A DNA stretch of 64,000 nt from Pseudomonas putida (GTDB lineage Bacteria; Pseudomonadota; Gammaproteobacteria; Pseudomonadales; Pseudomonadaceae): contig NZ_CP109603.1 in the NCBI RefSeq assembly GCF_025905425.1, positions 4,976,501 through 5,040,500 of the forward strand, in the 5' to 3' direction. The notes beneath the pieces were generated by a model. The model was not told where the DNA came from, searched no databases, and saw only the letters and a list, made by a program, of their open reading frames with translations. Made by a program: the position numbers and the translations under genes. Of the stretch, positions 24,839 to 33,965 are shown one piece after another; positions within the stretch are counted from its first letter, which is position 1, and every line of letters starts with the position of its first letter.

Positions 24839-27184
24839 GTGACCTCGTACCAGCACCTTCCGGACAACGCCCCAGCCTCCTCCCCTCGCTACAAGCCCTA
24901 CCACGGCCCGGCCGGAGGCTGGGGTGCGTTACGCAGTGTGGCCAAGGCCTGGGTCAGCAGCGATAACGCGCTGAAGAACATTCGCGCCCTGCTCAAGACC
25001 AACCAGAATGGCGGCTTCGACTGCCCCGGCTGCGCCTGGGGCGATTCGCCGGAAAGCGGCATGGTCAAGTTCTGCGAGAACGGCGCCAAGGCGGTCAACT
25101 GGGAAGCCACCAAGCGCCGTGTGGACGCTGCCTTCTTCGCCCGCTACAGCGTCAGCACGCTGCGCGAGCAAAGCGATTACTGGCTGGAGTACCAGGGGCG
25201 CCTGACCGAGCCGATGGTCTACGACGCACAACGCGACCGCTATCAGCCCATCAGCTGGGAGGCAGCCTTTGCCCTGATCGCCCGCGAACTGAACAACCTC
25301 GCCACCCCTGACCAGGCCGAGTTCTACACCTCGGGCCGTGCCAGCAACGAAGCCGCTTACCTCTATCAGCTGTTCGTGCGGGCCTACGGCACCAACAACT
25401 TCCCCGACTGCTCGAACATGTGCCACGAAGCCAGCGGCGTGGCCCTGGGGCAGAGCATCGGCGTCGGCAAGGGCACGGTCACCTACGACGATTTCGAGCA
25501 TGCCGATGCCATCTTCGTCTGGGGCCAGAACCCAGGCACCAACCACCCGCGCATGCTCGACCCGCTGCGCGATGCGGTAAAGCGCGGCGCCCAGGTGGTG
25601 TGCGTCAACCCGCTGAAAGAGCGTGGCCTGGAGCGCTTCCAGCACCCGCAGAACCCGCTGGAGATGTTGACCAACAGCGACCGGCCGACCAACACCGCGT
25701 TCTTCCGCCCGGCCCTTGGCGGCGACATGGCGCTACTGCGTGGCATGGCCAAGTTCGTCCTGCAGTGGGAGCGTGAAGCCCAGGCCAAGGGCGAGCCTGC
25801 GGTCTTCGATCACGCTTTCATTGCCGAGCATGGTCACGGCGTCGATGAATACCTGGCCGTGGTGGATGCCACTTCATGGGCGCACATCCAGGCACAATCC
25901 GGCCTGACCCTGGCCGACATCGAGCTGGCCGCGCGCATGTATTGCCGGGGCAAGCGAGTGATCATGTGCTGGGCGATGGGCATCACTCAGCATCGCCACT
26001 CGGTGCCGACCATTCAGGAAATCGTCAACCTGCAGATGCTGCGTGGCAACATCGGCGCGCCAGGTGCCGGCCTGTGCCCGGTGCGTGGCCACAGCAACGT
26101 CCAGGGCGACCGCACCATGGGCATCAACGAGCGCCCGCCGGTGGCGCTGCTCGATGCGCTTGAAAAACGCTTCCAGTTCCCCGTGCCGCGGCACAACGGC
26201 CACAACACCGTCGAAGCGATCCACGCCATGCTCGACGGCCGCGCCAAGGTGTTCATCGGCCTGGGCGGCAACTTCGCCCAAGCCACCCCAGACACCGAGC
26301 GTACCGCCCAAGCGCTGCGCAACTGCGAGCTGACCGTGCACATCAGCACCAAACTCAACCGCAGCCACCTGATCCATGGCAAGCAGGCATTGATCCTGCC
26401 GTGCCTGGGCCGTACCGACATCGACCTGCAGGCCGACGGCCCACAGGCGGTCACCGTGGAAGACTCGTTCAGCATGGTCCACGCGTCCAACGGCCAGTTG
26501 AAGCCGCTGTCGACGCAAATGCGCTCGGAGCCCGCAGTGGTTGCTGGCATCGCTGCCGCCACCCTGGGCAAGCAGCCGGTCGACTGGCACTGGTTGGTGG
26601 CTGATTACGACCGTATCCGCGACCTGATCGGCGACACCCTCCCCGGCTTCAGCGGCTTCAACGAACGCCTGCGTGAACCGGGCGGCTTCTATCTGGGCAA
26701 CAGCGCCGCCAACCGCGAATGGAAGACCAGCACCGGACGCGCCAACTTCAAGGCCAACCAACTACCGGACACCTTGCTGGATGAACGGGTGCGGGCCAGC
26801 GGCCAATTGCCCGACCTGGTCATGCAGTCGATGCGTTCGCACGATCAGTACAACACCACCATCTATGGCCTGGATGACCGTTATCGGGGCGTGCGTGGCC
26901 AGCGCGAGGTGCTGTTCGTCAACGAGGCCGACATTGTCCGCCTCGGCTTCCAGCCAGGGCAGAAGGTCGACATCGTATCGTTGTGGGGGGATGAGCATGT
27001 GCGCCGGGTGCACGGTTTCACCTTGCTGGCCTTCGATATCCCCGCCGGGCAGGCGGCGGCTTACTACCCAGAGGTGAACCCGCTGGTGCCGCTTGAGAGC
27101 ATTGGCGATGGCAGCCATACGCCGACGTCCAAGTTCATTGCCATCAAGCTTGAGCGGGCGCGGGACGACGGGCGCATTCTGTAG
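24839..27184 (+). CDS. FdhF/YdeP-family molybdopterin oxidoreductase
   Basis: 781 residues from a GTG with GGCGGAG upstream; an open upstream extension overlaps fdhD and is discarded. It has the CPGCAW cysteine pair of the YdeP group near residue 60, the cofactor-binding FYTSGRASNEAAY and CHEASG regions and a C-terminal molybdopterin dinucleotide domain (QYNTTIYG; VFLNEADI-like LFVNEADI). YdeP proteins are formate dehydrogenase relatives whose substrate is unknown; in E. coli they are linked to acid resistance. There are no beta or gamma subunits beside it, so it is not a classical respiratory complex. Ends at a REP pair. Confidence 0.88.
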   Translation: MTSYQHLPDNAPASSPRYKPYHGPAGGWGALRSVAKAWVSSDNALKNIRALLKTNQNGGFDCPGCAWGDSPESGMVKFCENGAKAVNWEATKRRVDAAFFARYSVSTLREQSDYWLEYQGRLTEPMVYDAQRDRYQPISWEAAFALIARELNNLATPDQAEFYTSGRASNEAAYLYQLFVRAYGTNNFPDCSNMCHEASGVALGQSIGVGKGTVTYDDFEHADAIFVWGQNPGTNHPRMLDPLRDAVKRGAQVVCVNPLKERGLERFQHPQNPLEMLTNSDRPTNTAFFRPALGGDMALLRGMAKFVLQWEREAQAKGEPAVFDHAFIAEHGHGVDEYLAVVDATSWAHIQAQSGLTLADIELAARMYCRGKRVIMCWAMGITQHRHSVPTIQEIVNLQMLRGNIGAPGAGLCPVRGHSNVQGDRTMGINERPPVALLDALEKRFQFPVPRHNGHNTVEAIHAMLDGRAKVFIGLGGNFAQATPDTERTAQALRNCELTVHISTKLNRSHLIHGKQALILPCLGRTDIDLQADGPQAVTVEDSFSMVHASNGQLKPLSTQMRSEPAVVAGIAAATLGKQPVDWHWLVADYDRIRDLIGDTLPGFSGFNERLREPGGFYLGNSAANREWKTSTGRANFKANQLPDTLLDERVRASGQLPDLVMQSMRSHDQYNTTIYGLDDRYRGVRGQREVLFVNEADIVRLGFQPGQKVDIVSLWGDEHVRRVHGFTLLAFDIPAGQAAAYYPEVNPLVPLESIGDGSHTPTSKFIAIKLERARDDGRIL

Positions 27185-27198
27185 AAAAGTGTTGGGTT

Positions 27199-27285
27199 CT
27201 TCGCGGGCAAGCCCGCTCCCACAGGTACTCCACAAGGCTTGAGCATTGGGCCAATGGTGTGGGAGCGGGCTTGCCCGCGAAAGCG
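27199..27285. repeat. REP pair (inverted)
   Basis: TTCGCGGGCAAGCCCGCTCC at the left and its inverted partner at the right, directly after the molybdoenzyme stop codon. Confidence 0.9.
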
Positions 27286-27312
27286 CCGGGAGCAGCACCG
27301 CTAAAAACGAAA

Positions 27313-27343
27313 AAAGCCCTGTTCCGTAACGGTTCAGGGCTTT
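27313..27343 (+). terminator. Rho-independent terminator
   Basis: Stem AAAGCCCTG / CAGGGCTTT with an inner CCG-TAA-CGG helix, downstream of the molybdoenzyme gene and beyond the REP pair. The A-rich left side makes it partly bidirectional. Confidence 0.65.
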
Positions 27344-27500
27344 GTCATAAGTACCTCTGACAGCCGAAAATCGATTAAGTTTCACAGCAAATACAGTAAC
27401 TTAGAGAATTGTGTACAACTCGTGCTACTCGTCGGATTTTCATTGCCAGCCGCCCTCCAGAGCCTCAAATTCGCCTCGTCATCCCTATGAGGCTCTCTTG

Positions 27501-27980
27501 ATGAAGAAGTACTCCTCGATTCTGTTGTTGTCTTTCAGCTTGCTCAGCGGCGTTGCCATGGCCGGTGGCAATACCGAGGCCGGCATTGGCGGCGCATTGG
27601 GTGGGGTACTCGGCTCCGTGGTGGGCAACTCCATCGGTGGTAGCACAGGCGGCGCCATTGGTGCTGGCCTGGGCGGTGCGGCCGGCGGTGCCCTGGGTGC
27701 CGACAAACGCCAGCGTGGCGAGGCCGCCATCGGTGGCGCGCTGGGCGCTGCGGGCGGTAACGTGGTCGGTCGCTCCGTGGGCGGCACCACCGGTAGCTAC
27801 ATTGGCGCAGCAGCCGGCGGTGGTGCCGGTGGCGCACTGGGTAACTACATGGGCAACAAGGCCGACGAAGACGAGCGTCATGACGATCGCCGCTACCGTC
27901 GCAGCTACGACGACCGTCGTCACTACGATCGCGGTCACCATTACGGCCACCGCAAGCACAAGCGCCACTGGCGCGACTGA
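27501..27980 (+). CDS. Glycine-zipper outer-membrane-type protein
   Basis: 159 residues from ATG 27501 with GAGG upstream. A signal peptide (about 1-21, ends AMAGG) precedes a long GxxxG-rich region (about 25-115) with three repeats such as GGALGGVLGSVVGNSIGG, the glycine-zipper pattern of membrane-inserting proteins. The last 40 residues are rich in Arg, His, Tyr and Asp (DDRRYRRSYDDRRHYDRGH). Role unknown; related proteins are envelope stress or OmpA-associated. It is a single gene ending at a terminator. Confidence 0.85.
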   Translation: MKKYSSILLLSFSLLSGVAMAGGNTEAGIGGALGGVLGSVVGNSIGGSTGGAIGAGLGGAAGGALGADKRQRGEAAIGGALGAAGGNVVGRSVGGTTGSYIGAAAGGGAGGALGNYMGNKADEDERHDDRRYRRSYDDRRHYDRGHHYGHRKHKRHWRD

Positions 27981-28005
27981 TGCCTGAGGGCCCAGCCCTG
28001 GCAGC

Positions 28006-28037
28006 AAAAGCCCCGCCCAGACCGGCGGGGCTTTTTT
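28006..28037 (+). terminator. Terminator (bidirectional)
   Basis: GCCCCGCC / GGCGGGGC stem with CAGACC loop, A-tract left and T-tract right. It terminates the glycine-zipper gene, and on the minus strand the adjacent thioesterase gene whose stop is right beside it. Confidence 0.9.
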
Positions 28038-28476
28038 ATGCCTGTGGGTCGAGCTGAAGGCCGGCGAGGACTACCTGCAGCGTCTCAGGCAACGGTACAG
28101 GCCGGCCACTTGCGCGCTGGATGAACACCTGCACCACCGTCCCCGCCGCACAAGCATCCGCTTCGCCTGGGCGATACAGGGCCAACCGGTACTCCACCGT
28201 GCTGCCCGCCAGGCGCGTCACGCCCAGGCCTACCTCAAGCACATCCGGAAAACCCGGCAGGGCGAAGAAGTCCGCAGCCGAACTGACCACGAACGCCGCC
28301 AGCTCACCTTCGCGCAGGTCGAATTCGGCTTGCTCCACCAGAAAGGCCTGGATGGCGGTTTCGAAAAAGCCATGCACAGTGGCACCGGCGATATGGCCGT
28401 TGTGATCGTTGTCCTGCGGGCGGGTGAGGATGGGGTGGAAGTGGGTGAACGAGGAACGCTGAGGAGATTCGGTCAT
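28036..28476 (-). CDS. Acyl-CoA thioesterase (4-hydroxybenzoyl-CoA thioesterase type)
   Basis: 146 residues with the hotdog fold seen in the 4HBT family: RPQDNDHNGHIAGATVHGFFETA, where the aspartate region corresponds to the family's catalytic loop (DxNxHxxN-like). It hydrolyses acyl-CoA thioesters in the cytoplasm; the substrate is unknown. Its stop overlaps a bidirectional terminator. It is read opposite to the toxin-antitoxin-like pair that starts 102 bp away. Confidence 0.85.
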   Translation of the reverse strand: MTESPQRSSFTHFHPILTRPQDNDHNGHIAGATVHGFFETAIQAFLVEQAEFDLREGELAAFVVSSAADFFALPGFPDVLEVGLGVTRLAGSTVEYRLALYRPGEADACAAGTVVQVFIQRASGRPVPLPETLQVVLAGLQLDPQA

Positions 28477-28578
28477 TAGTTATCCACAGTTGGTGACACC
28501 AGAAGGAAGCTTCCCACAACAATATCGGAAGGCATATAGTCGCAATCAACTATAGATTGCATAGCATGGTTTATCCCG

Positions 28579-29043
28579 ATGAAACCGAGAAAAACACCCG
28601 TGCCCACTCATCAGTTAGATCATGCCAACCTGAGCCGATTGGCTGAAGCAGGACGAATCAACGCCACTCACATCGTGGGCCAGCCGGGAGGCTGGGCCAT
28701 CCAGGTTGATATCAATCAGCAGGAACACATTCTGACCGCCCAACGCAGCGGCAACGTGAGGCTGTTCAAGAAATTCGAAACCCTGGTGACTTACCTGCTC
28801 GATCTGGGTATCGAGCATTTTGAGGTTGATGCATCCACGTTTGATCCTGGCCAAACGAGTACGTATCAACGGCCTGATCGTGCCCAGGCCCTCAAAAAAG
28901 CCCATGAGGCCGCAGCCTATGAGGCTTGGTTTACCGAACAGGTCGAGGCAAGCCTGAACGATACTTCACCGCTCATGGAGGATGAAGAAGCGGAACGACT
29001 GTTCGCCGCACACCGCGCTGCGCTCAGGGCCAATATCCGCTGA
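28579..29043 (+). CDS. Probable antitoxin-like partner of ParE toxin (PaaA2-like)
   Basis: 154 residues, long for an antitoxin. The first 95 residues form a small domain (WAIQVDINQQEHILTAQRSGNVRLFKKFETLVTYLLDLG) ending in FEVD; the C-terminal third (HEAAAYEAWFTEQVEASL...) is helical and acidic and resembles PaaA2-type antitoxins that bind ParE. Its TGA overlaps the ATG of the toxin gene (TGATG), so the pair is translationally coupled. The ribosome site before ATG 28579 is weak; GTG 28600 is an alternative. Confidence 0.65.
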   Translation: MKPRKTPVPTHQLDHANLSRLAEAGRINATHIVGQPGGWAIQVDINQQEHILTAQRSGNVRLFKKFETLVTYLLDLGIEHFEVDASTFDPGQTSTYQRPDRAQALKKAHEAAAYEAWFTEQVEASLNDTSPLMEDEEAERLFAAHRAALRANIR

Positions 29044-29315
29044 TGCGCCTGGTATGGCGTCAGATGGCACGTAAAGACCGTTTACGCATCATGGACCATA
29101 TTGCGCAAGATAACCCTGAAGCAGCCATCATGCTGGACGAATCCTTCAGGGAGAAAGCCAGGCGCGCTGCCCACAATCCTTCCCTGTACAAAGAGGGTAG
29201 GTACCCAAAGACACGAGAAATCGTGGTACGGCCCAACTGTGTGATGATTTACCGCGTCTCGGGTGAGTGCGTTGAAATCATTCGAATTCTGCATGCACGG
29301 CAAAAATGGCCTTGA
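29043..29315 (+). CDS. RelE/ParE family toxin
   Basis: 90 residues with the ParE pattern: WRQMARKDRLRIMDHIAQDNPEAA near the N terminus, LYKEGRYPKTREIVV in the middle, and the C-terminal strand YRVSGECVEIIRILHARQKW. ParE toxins poison DNA gyrase; RelE relatives cut mRNA, and sequence alone favours ParE. It is coupled to the upstream gene by a 1-bp overlap and ends just before a terminator shared with pckA. Confidence 0.88.
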   Translation: MRLVWRQMARKDRLRIMDHIAQDNPEAAIMLDESFREKARRAAHNPSLYKEGRYPKTREIVVRPNCVMIYRVSGECVEIIRILHARQKWP

Positions 29316-29325
29316 CTCACATACG

Positions 29326-29349
29326 AAAAAGCCGCCCTTAGGGCGGCTC
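29326..29349 (-). terminator. Terminator of pckA (also serves the toxin gene)
   Basis: GAGCCGCCCTAAGGGCGGC then T-tract on the minus strand, 22 bp beyond the pckA stop; the A-tract on the other side makes it work for the toxin operon too. Confidence 0.88.
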
Positions 29350-29371
29350 TGTCGTAGCAACTGCTAGCAGC

Positions 29372-30913
29372 TTACAGCTGTGGACCAGCAGCCTTGATCG
29401 CGTCGGAAACTTCGAATTTCTTGAAGTTCTCGATGAACAGCTTGGCCAGGCCTTTTGCAGCTTCGTCGTAAGCCGCTTTGTCAGCCCAGTTGGTGCGCGG
29501 GTTGAGCAGTTCGGTCTCGACACCCGCAACGGCTTTTGGCACGTCCAGGTTGATGATGTCCAAGTGCTCGGTCTCGGCACCTACCAGAGCACCGCTCTGG
29601 ATCGCAGCGATCACGGCACGGGTGGTCGGGATGCTGAAACGCTTGCCAACGCCGTAGCCACCGCCAGTCCAGCCGGTGTTGACCAGGTAGACCTTGGAGT
29701 TGAAGCCGTTGATGCGCTTGATCAGCAGCTCGGCGTACTCGCCAGCCGGGCGCGGGAAGAACGGCGCGCCGAAGCAGGTGGAGAAGGTCGACTTGATGCC
29801 GCCGCCCGAACCCATTTCGGTGGAACCCACCAGCGCGGTGTAGCCGGACAGGAAGTGGTAGGCAGCCTGTTCGTTGTTCAGGATCGATACCGGAGGCAGA
29901 ACACCGGTCAGGTCGCAGGTCAGGAAGATGACCGCGTTAGGCTCGCCGCCCAGGTTCTTTTCGGAACGCTTGGCAACGTGCTCCAGCGGGTAGGCCGCAC
30001 GGCTGTTCTGGGTCAGGCTGACGTCGGTGTAGTCGGCGTGCTTGTTGGCGTCGAGGACGACGTTTTCCAGTACTGCGCCATGCTTGATGGCTTTCCAGAT
30101 GACCGGCTCGTTCTTCTCGGACAGGTCGATGCACTTGGCGTAGCAGCCGCCTTCAATGTTGAAGACAACACCTTCGCCCCAACCGTGCTCGTCGTCACCG
30201 ATCAGGTAACGGCTTTCGTCGGCCGACAGGGTGGTCTTGCCGGTGCCGGACAGGCCGAAGAACAGGGTCACATCGCCTGCTTCGCCGATGTTGGCGGCGC
30301 AGTGCATTGGCAGCACGTCGGCAGCCGGCAGCAGGAAGTTCTGCACCGAGAACATGGCTTTCTTCATTTCACCGGCGTAACGCATGCCAGCGATCAGTAC
30401 CTTCTTCTGGGCGAAGTTGATGATCACGCAGCCGTCGGAGTTGGTGCCGTCACGCTCAGGTTCGCACACGAAGTTGGCAACGTTGAGAACCTGCCACTGG
30501 TCACGGCCAGCCGGGTTGAACTGCTCAGGGTTGATGAACAGGCAACGGCCAAACAGGTTCTGCCAGGCAGTCTGGGTGGTCATCTTCACCGGCAGGTAGT
30601 GCTCGGCGGCAGCGCCTACGTGAACGTAGGAAACGAAGTGATCCTGGGCGTTGTTGAACGCCTCGACGCGGTCCCACAGGGCATCGAACTTGTCGGCCGG
30701 GAACTTGCGGTTGATCGGGCCCCAGGCAATAGCGTCCTGAGTGGAAGGTTCTTCGACGATGAAACGGTCAGCCGGCGAACGGCCTGTACGGTGCCCAGTC
30801 TCAACGACCAGTGCGCCGGTATCGGCTAGTACGCCTTCACCGCGTTGCAGCGCTTCTTTTACCAGCTCATCGACGCTCAGGTCGGTGTACACGGTGTTGT
30901 TGGCTTGCGTCAT
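29372..30913 (-). CDS. pckA: Phosphoenolpyruvate carboxykinase (ATP)
   Basis: 513 residues from ATG 30913. It makes PEP and CO2 from oxaloacetate with ATP, the entry step of gluconeogenesis. The P-loop [10 protein letters not shown], the kinase-2 segment [13 protein letters not shown], the substrate-binding [12 protein letters not shown] N terminus and the C-terminal arginine-lysine motifs ([11 protein letters not shown]) are complete. An in-frame ATG at 30949 lies upstream, without a ribosome site. Single gene with its own terminator. Confidence 0.97.
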   Translation of the reverse strand: MTQANNTVYTDLSVDELVKEALQRGEGVLADTGALVVETGHRTGRSPADRFIVEEPSTQDAIAWGPINRKFPADKFDALWDRVEAFNNAQDHFVSYVHVGAAAEHYLPVKMTTQTAWQNLFGRCLFINPEQFNPAGRDQWQVLNVANFVCEPERDGTNSDGCVIINFAQKKVLIAGMRYAGEMKKAMFSVQNFLLPAADVLPMHCAANIGEAGDVTLFFGLSGTGKTTLSADESRYLIGDDEHGWGEGVVFNIEGGCYAKCIDLSEKNEPVIWKAIKHGAVLENVVLDANKHADYTDVSLTQNSRAAYPLEHVAKRSEKNLGGEPNAVIFLTCDLTGVLPPVSILNNEQAAYHFLSGYTALVGSTEMGSGGGIKSTFSTCFGAPFFPRPAGEYAELLIKRINGFNSKVYLVNTGWTGGGYGVGKRFSIPTTRAVIAAIQSGALVGAETEHLDIINLDVPKAVAGVETELLNPRTNWADKAAYDEAAKGLAKLFIENFKKFEVSDAIKAAGPQL

Positions 30914-31032
30914 GAGATACCCCATCCGGCCCGAGGCCGAGTGCTCCAAACGTTTTGTAGTTGTCTGTAAAAAACTACTACAGCGAAAAAAGTGGCCGGA
31001 TTATGCCAGAAACGCCCAAAAAAAGTAGGCCC

Positions 31033-31071
31033 CTCCTGTCGTAACCGCGCTTTTGCGCAATTCGACAGGAG
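31033..31071 (-). terminator. Candidate hslO terminator hairpin
   Basis: Perfect 9-bp inverted repeat CTCCTGTCG / CGACAGGAG enclosing GCGC-TTTT-GCGC, 22 bp after the hslO stop on the minus strand. The seven-T run lies 8 nt beyond the stem, further than usual, so it could instead be a 5' leader hairpin of pckA. Confidence 0.5.
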
Positions 31072-31092
31072 ATTTCCCTGCAATTAAACGTT

Positions 31093-31992
31093 TCAGTTGC
31101 GAGTTTCTGACGCCGTGTCTGTACCGCCACCGGCAAACAGTTGCGCCACATCGCCAGCATCGAAGAAGTAGCGCTCGTTGCAGAACTGGCAATCGATTTC
31201 TACCGTGCCGCCACACTCTTCAACCAACTGCTTGGCGTCGTGCTCGCCGAGGCTGACCAGCGCATTGCCGGAACGCTCGCGCGAGCAACTGCAGCGGAAG
31301 CGCAGTGGCTCAATATCGAACAGGCGCACAGCGTCTTCATGGTAGAGGCGATGCAGCAGGGTCTCGTTGCCCAGCACCCACTCTTCGCCCTTGAGCGTAC
31401 TGGCGAGGGCCGTCACGTGCTGCCAGCTCTCGGCGCGTTCTTCTTCGTCGCGTTGGCGGTCTACCGGCAACTGCTGCAACAGCAGGCCGCGCGCCTTGCC
31501 ATCTTTGGCATCGAGCCAGAAACGGGTATTGAGCTGCTGCGACTGAACGAAGTAGTTGGTGAAGCATTCCGACAGGTTGGTGCCGTCCAGGTCGACGGTG
31601 CCCTGGTAGCGCTGGCCTTTGACCGGGTCGATGGTCAGGGTCAGGTGGCCGTCGGGCATCAGCTGCGCCAATGTCGCATCGGCAGGAATCTGATCGGCTT
31701 CGTAACGGGCCACGCCGCGAATCTCACGGTCGCCCGAGCACTCCACCATCAGCAACGGGATCGGCCCATGGGAGCGCGCCTGCAGGATCAGCAGGCCGTC
31801 GAACTTCAGGGCGCCCACCAGCAATGCGGTGGCGGCCATCAATTCACCGAGCAGCGATGCCACAGGTTGGGGGTACGGGTGGCGCGCCAGCACTTCGGCA
31901 TAGCTGCGGTCGAGCCCCACCCACTCACCGCGGATGTCGCGGTCGTCGAAGAGGAAACGTTGGGTGAAATCGGTATCCGGCAATTCGCTCAT
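31093..31992 (-). CDS. hslO: Hsp33 redox-regulated chaperone
   Basis: 299 residues. Hsp33 is a cytoplasmic holdase switched on by oxidation. Its zinc-binding redox switch is present: C234-x-C236 and C268-x2-C271 (FRCSCSRE and [10 protein letters not shown]). The N-terminal domain starts with [18 protein letters not shown]. It is transcribed upstream of pckA on the minus strand, 179 bp away, with a hairpin between; likely independent transcripts. Confidence 0.96.
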   Translation of the reverse strand: MSELPDTDFTQRFLFDDRDIRGEWVGLDRSYAEVLARHPYPQPVASLLGELMAATALLVGALKFDGLLILQARSHGPIPLLMVECSGDREIRGVARYEADQIPADATLAQLMPDGHLTLTIDPVKGQRYQGTVDLDGTNLSECFTNYFVQSQQLNTRFWLDAKDGKARGLLLQQLPVDRQRDEEERAESWQHVTALASTLKGEEWVLGNETLLHRLYHEDAVRLFDIEPLRFRCSCSRERSGNALVSLGEHDAKQLVEECGGTVEIDCQFCNERYFFDAGDVAQLFAGGGTDTASETRN

Positions 31993-32111
31993 AGGTTCTG
32001 GCTATCTGAAAATGATGACAAAATGGTTACACGGGATTTCGAAACAGTTGCGAAGCCCGTGGGAGAGCGCTCACAAGGCGCTCCGATTTCTGTTGGCAAT
32101 AGAGGTATCTT

Positions 32112-32906
32112 ATGGACAATCGACCACTGTTCCAAGCAAGGTGGTCCTTCGGGCCATTGGCAGCCTGCACGCTGCTGCCCATCGCTCTACTGTGTTTCTG
32201 GTTATGGCCTATTGGCCAGATCCTGTGCCTGACTTTCGACGAGTGGCTGTTCCAAAGCCTCAATGCGCCGCTGGCCGACAACACCACCTGGCGCTATATC
32301 TGGACCCTTGGCAGCCTGCGCCCGTTCGACATTGTGGTCGGGCTGATCCTTCTGACAGTGCTGATCCGTGGCAACTGGGTGTTCAAAGCCTGCCAGGTGC
32401 GTGAGGCCTTTTTCGGCTTTTTGGTCACCCTGATCCTATTAGTGGTGATTCGCGCGCTGTTTTCCAAGTGGGTGGATGCCGCAGGGTGGCAACACAAGAG
32501 CCCGTCGATGATCTTCGACGGCGTCGTGCACCTCAGCGACTACTACCCCAAGCTGGAAGCTGCCTGGGAACTCAAGGACCGCTCCAGCAAGAGTTTCCCG
32601 GGCGATCACGCCTCGGTGCTGCTGATCTGGGCGTTGTTCATGAGCCTGTTCAGCCGCCGCCTGGTGCACTACCTGGTGGTCTGGGCGCTGGCGGTCGTGT
32701 TCATGTTGCCGCGCTTGGTGGCAGGCGCCCATTGGGGCCAGGATGACTACATCGGCGGGTTGCTGATGGCGATACTGGCCTTGGGGTGGAGCTGCTATAC
32801 GCCTTTGGCGGCCAAAGGCAGCGCGGCGTTGCTGCGCTGGACAGCGCCGGTGTTTGCTTTGGCAGCCAGGTTACCGTTGGTCGGCAGATTGGCGGTGGTT
32901 CGCTAA
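32112..32906 (+). CDS. PAP2-family membrane phosphatase
   Basis: 264 residues with about six membrane helices. The phosphatase signature is visible: SFPGDHAS (PSGH-type motif, with the His) and PRLVAGAHWGQD (second His plus Asp) near residues 155-215, preceded by WELKDRSSKS. Acts on lipid or isoprenoid phosphates at the cytoplasmic membrane. GAGGT lies 7 bp before ATG 32112. Single gene; a REP follows. Confidence 0.9.
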   Translation: MDNRPLFQARWSFGPLAACTLLPIALLCFWLWPIGQILCLTFDEWLFQSLNAPLADNTTWRYIWTLGSLRPFDIVVGLILLTVLIRGNWVFKACQVREAFFGFLVTLILLVVIRALFSKWVDAAGWQHKSPSMIFDGVVHLSDYYPKLEAAWELKDRSSKSFPGDHASVLLIWALFMSLFSRRLVHYLVVWALAVVFMLPRLVAGAHWGQDDYIGGLLMAILALGWSCYTPLAAKGSAALLRWTAPVFALAARLPLVGRLAVVR

Positions 32907-32910
32907 CAGC

Positions 32911-32957
32911 GGGGGCCGCTTTGCGGCCCATTCGCGGGGCAAGCCCGCTCGCACATT
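32911..32957. repeat. REP element
   Basis: GGGCCGCTTTGCGGCCC hairpin plus CGCGGGGCAAGCCCGCTC, single copy between the convergent ends of the PAP2 and hslR genes. Confidence 0.88.
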
Positions 32958-32971
32958 TGTCTTGCCCCTGT

Positions 32972-33373
32972 TCAGTCAAAGCTACCGTGCAGTTGGTGAA
33001 TCTGCCGCCGCTGCTTCTTGTTTGGCCGGCCATCGGTGGTCACGCCCATCGCTCCGGCCTTGCGCATCTCGGCAGCCTGCTCACGACGGCGTACGCTTTC
33101 TTCCGTCTCGGCATACAGCGCTTGCGCCTCGGGCGCCCCACGCCGCACCACCGACAGCGCCTTGACCACTACCGTGCGCTCGTCAAACCCGGTACGCAGG
33201 ACAAATTCATCCCCCACCCTGGGTTCCTTGCCGGGCTTGCAGCGTTCACCCCGGCAGTGCACCTTGCCGCTTTCGATGGCCGCCTTGGCCAGCGCCCGGG
33301 TTTTGTAAAACCGCGCCGCCCACAGCCATTTGTCCAGGCGAACCTTGTCGTCTTCTTCCGCCTTATGTGCCAT
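32972..33373 (-). CDS. hslR: Ribosome-associated heat shock protein Hsp15
   Basis: 133 residues with an S4 RNA-binding domain (about 11-70: VRLDKWLWAARFYKTRALAKAAIESGKVHC) and a basic C-terminal tail (GRPNKKQRRQIH). Hsp15 binds stalled 50S subunits carrying nascent peptidyl-tRNA. It is divergent from rimB, whose GTG start is 110 bp away; a shared promoter region is likely. Confidence 0.95.
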   Translation of the reverse strand: MAHKAEEDDKVRLDKWLWAARFYKTRALAKAAIESGKVHCRGERCKPGKEPRVGDEFVLRTGFDERTVVVKALSVVRRGAPEAQALYAETEESVRRREQAAEMRKAGAMGVTTDGRPNKKQRRQIHQLHGSFD

Positions 33374-33482
33374 CCCGTTACCTCGAATTCTGTCTTTAAT
33401 CGAACTGTACTACCGTATCTTGCGGATGCAAAAAGTCCACGCCGTGCTTACAGTTCACCACCTTATCCCCAGGGCGCGTTTC

Positions 33483-33965
33483 GTGAAGACATTTGACCAT
33501 TTGACTGTGATCGGCCTGCGCGAGTGGGTGGCCCTGCCCGACCTTGGCGTCGCCGGGCTGCGCGCCAAGATCGACACCGGCGCCAGCACCTCCAGCCTGC
33601 ACGCTACCGAGGTGGAGCCGTTCGAGCGTGACGGCCAGCCCTGGGTGCGTTTTACCGCGCACCTGGGCTCGGTGGTGCAGTTGCGTCACCGCCGTTGCGA
33701 AGCCCCGCTGGTGACCATGAAGACCATCAAGAGCTCCAATGGCCACGCCCAAGCCCGCTACGTGATTCGCACGTCGCTGGCGCTGGGCGATAGCGTGTGG
33801 GAAGTAGAGTTCACCCTGGCCTGTCGCAAAGAAATGCGTTACCGCCTGTTGCTCGGCTCCAAGGCACTTATTCACGGCCAGTTGGTGGTCAACCCTGGCC
33901 TGAAGTACGTACAAGACAAACCGGCCTTTGCGGCCACCCTTTCCCCTGTCACAGGTGCTGCATGA
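33483..33965 (+). CDS. rimB: RimB-type putative aspartic protease
   Basis: 160 residues from a GTG with AGGG upstream (an open frame continues to 33330 without a start). The retropepsin-like catalytic motif DTGA is at residues 31-34 ([11 protein letters not shown]), as in the ATP-grasp-associated RimB/zinc-protease-like family. Its stop overlaps the rimK start (ATGA), so the two are coupled. In pseudomonads RimB modulates RimK-dependent modification of ribosomal protein S6; I recall a rimABK operon, and no rimA is visible on this strand. Confidence 0.88.
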   Translation: MKTFDHLTVIGLREWVALPDLGVAGLRAKIDTGASTSSLHATEVEPFERDGQPWVRFTAHLGSVVQLRHRRCEAPLVTMKTIKSSNGHAQARYVIRTSLALGDSVWEVEFTLACRKEMRYRLLLGSKALIHGQLVVNPGLKYVQDKPAFAATLSPVTGAA

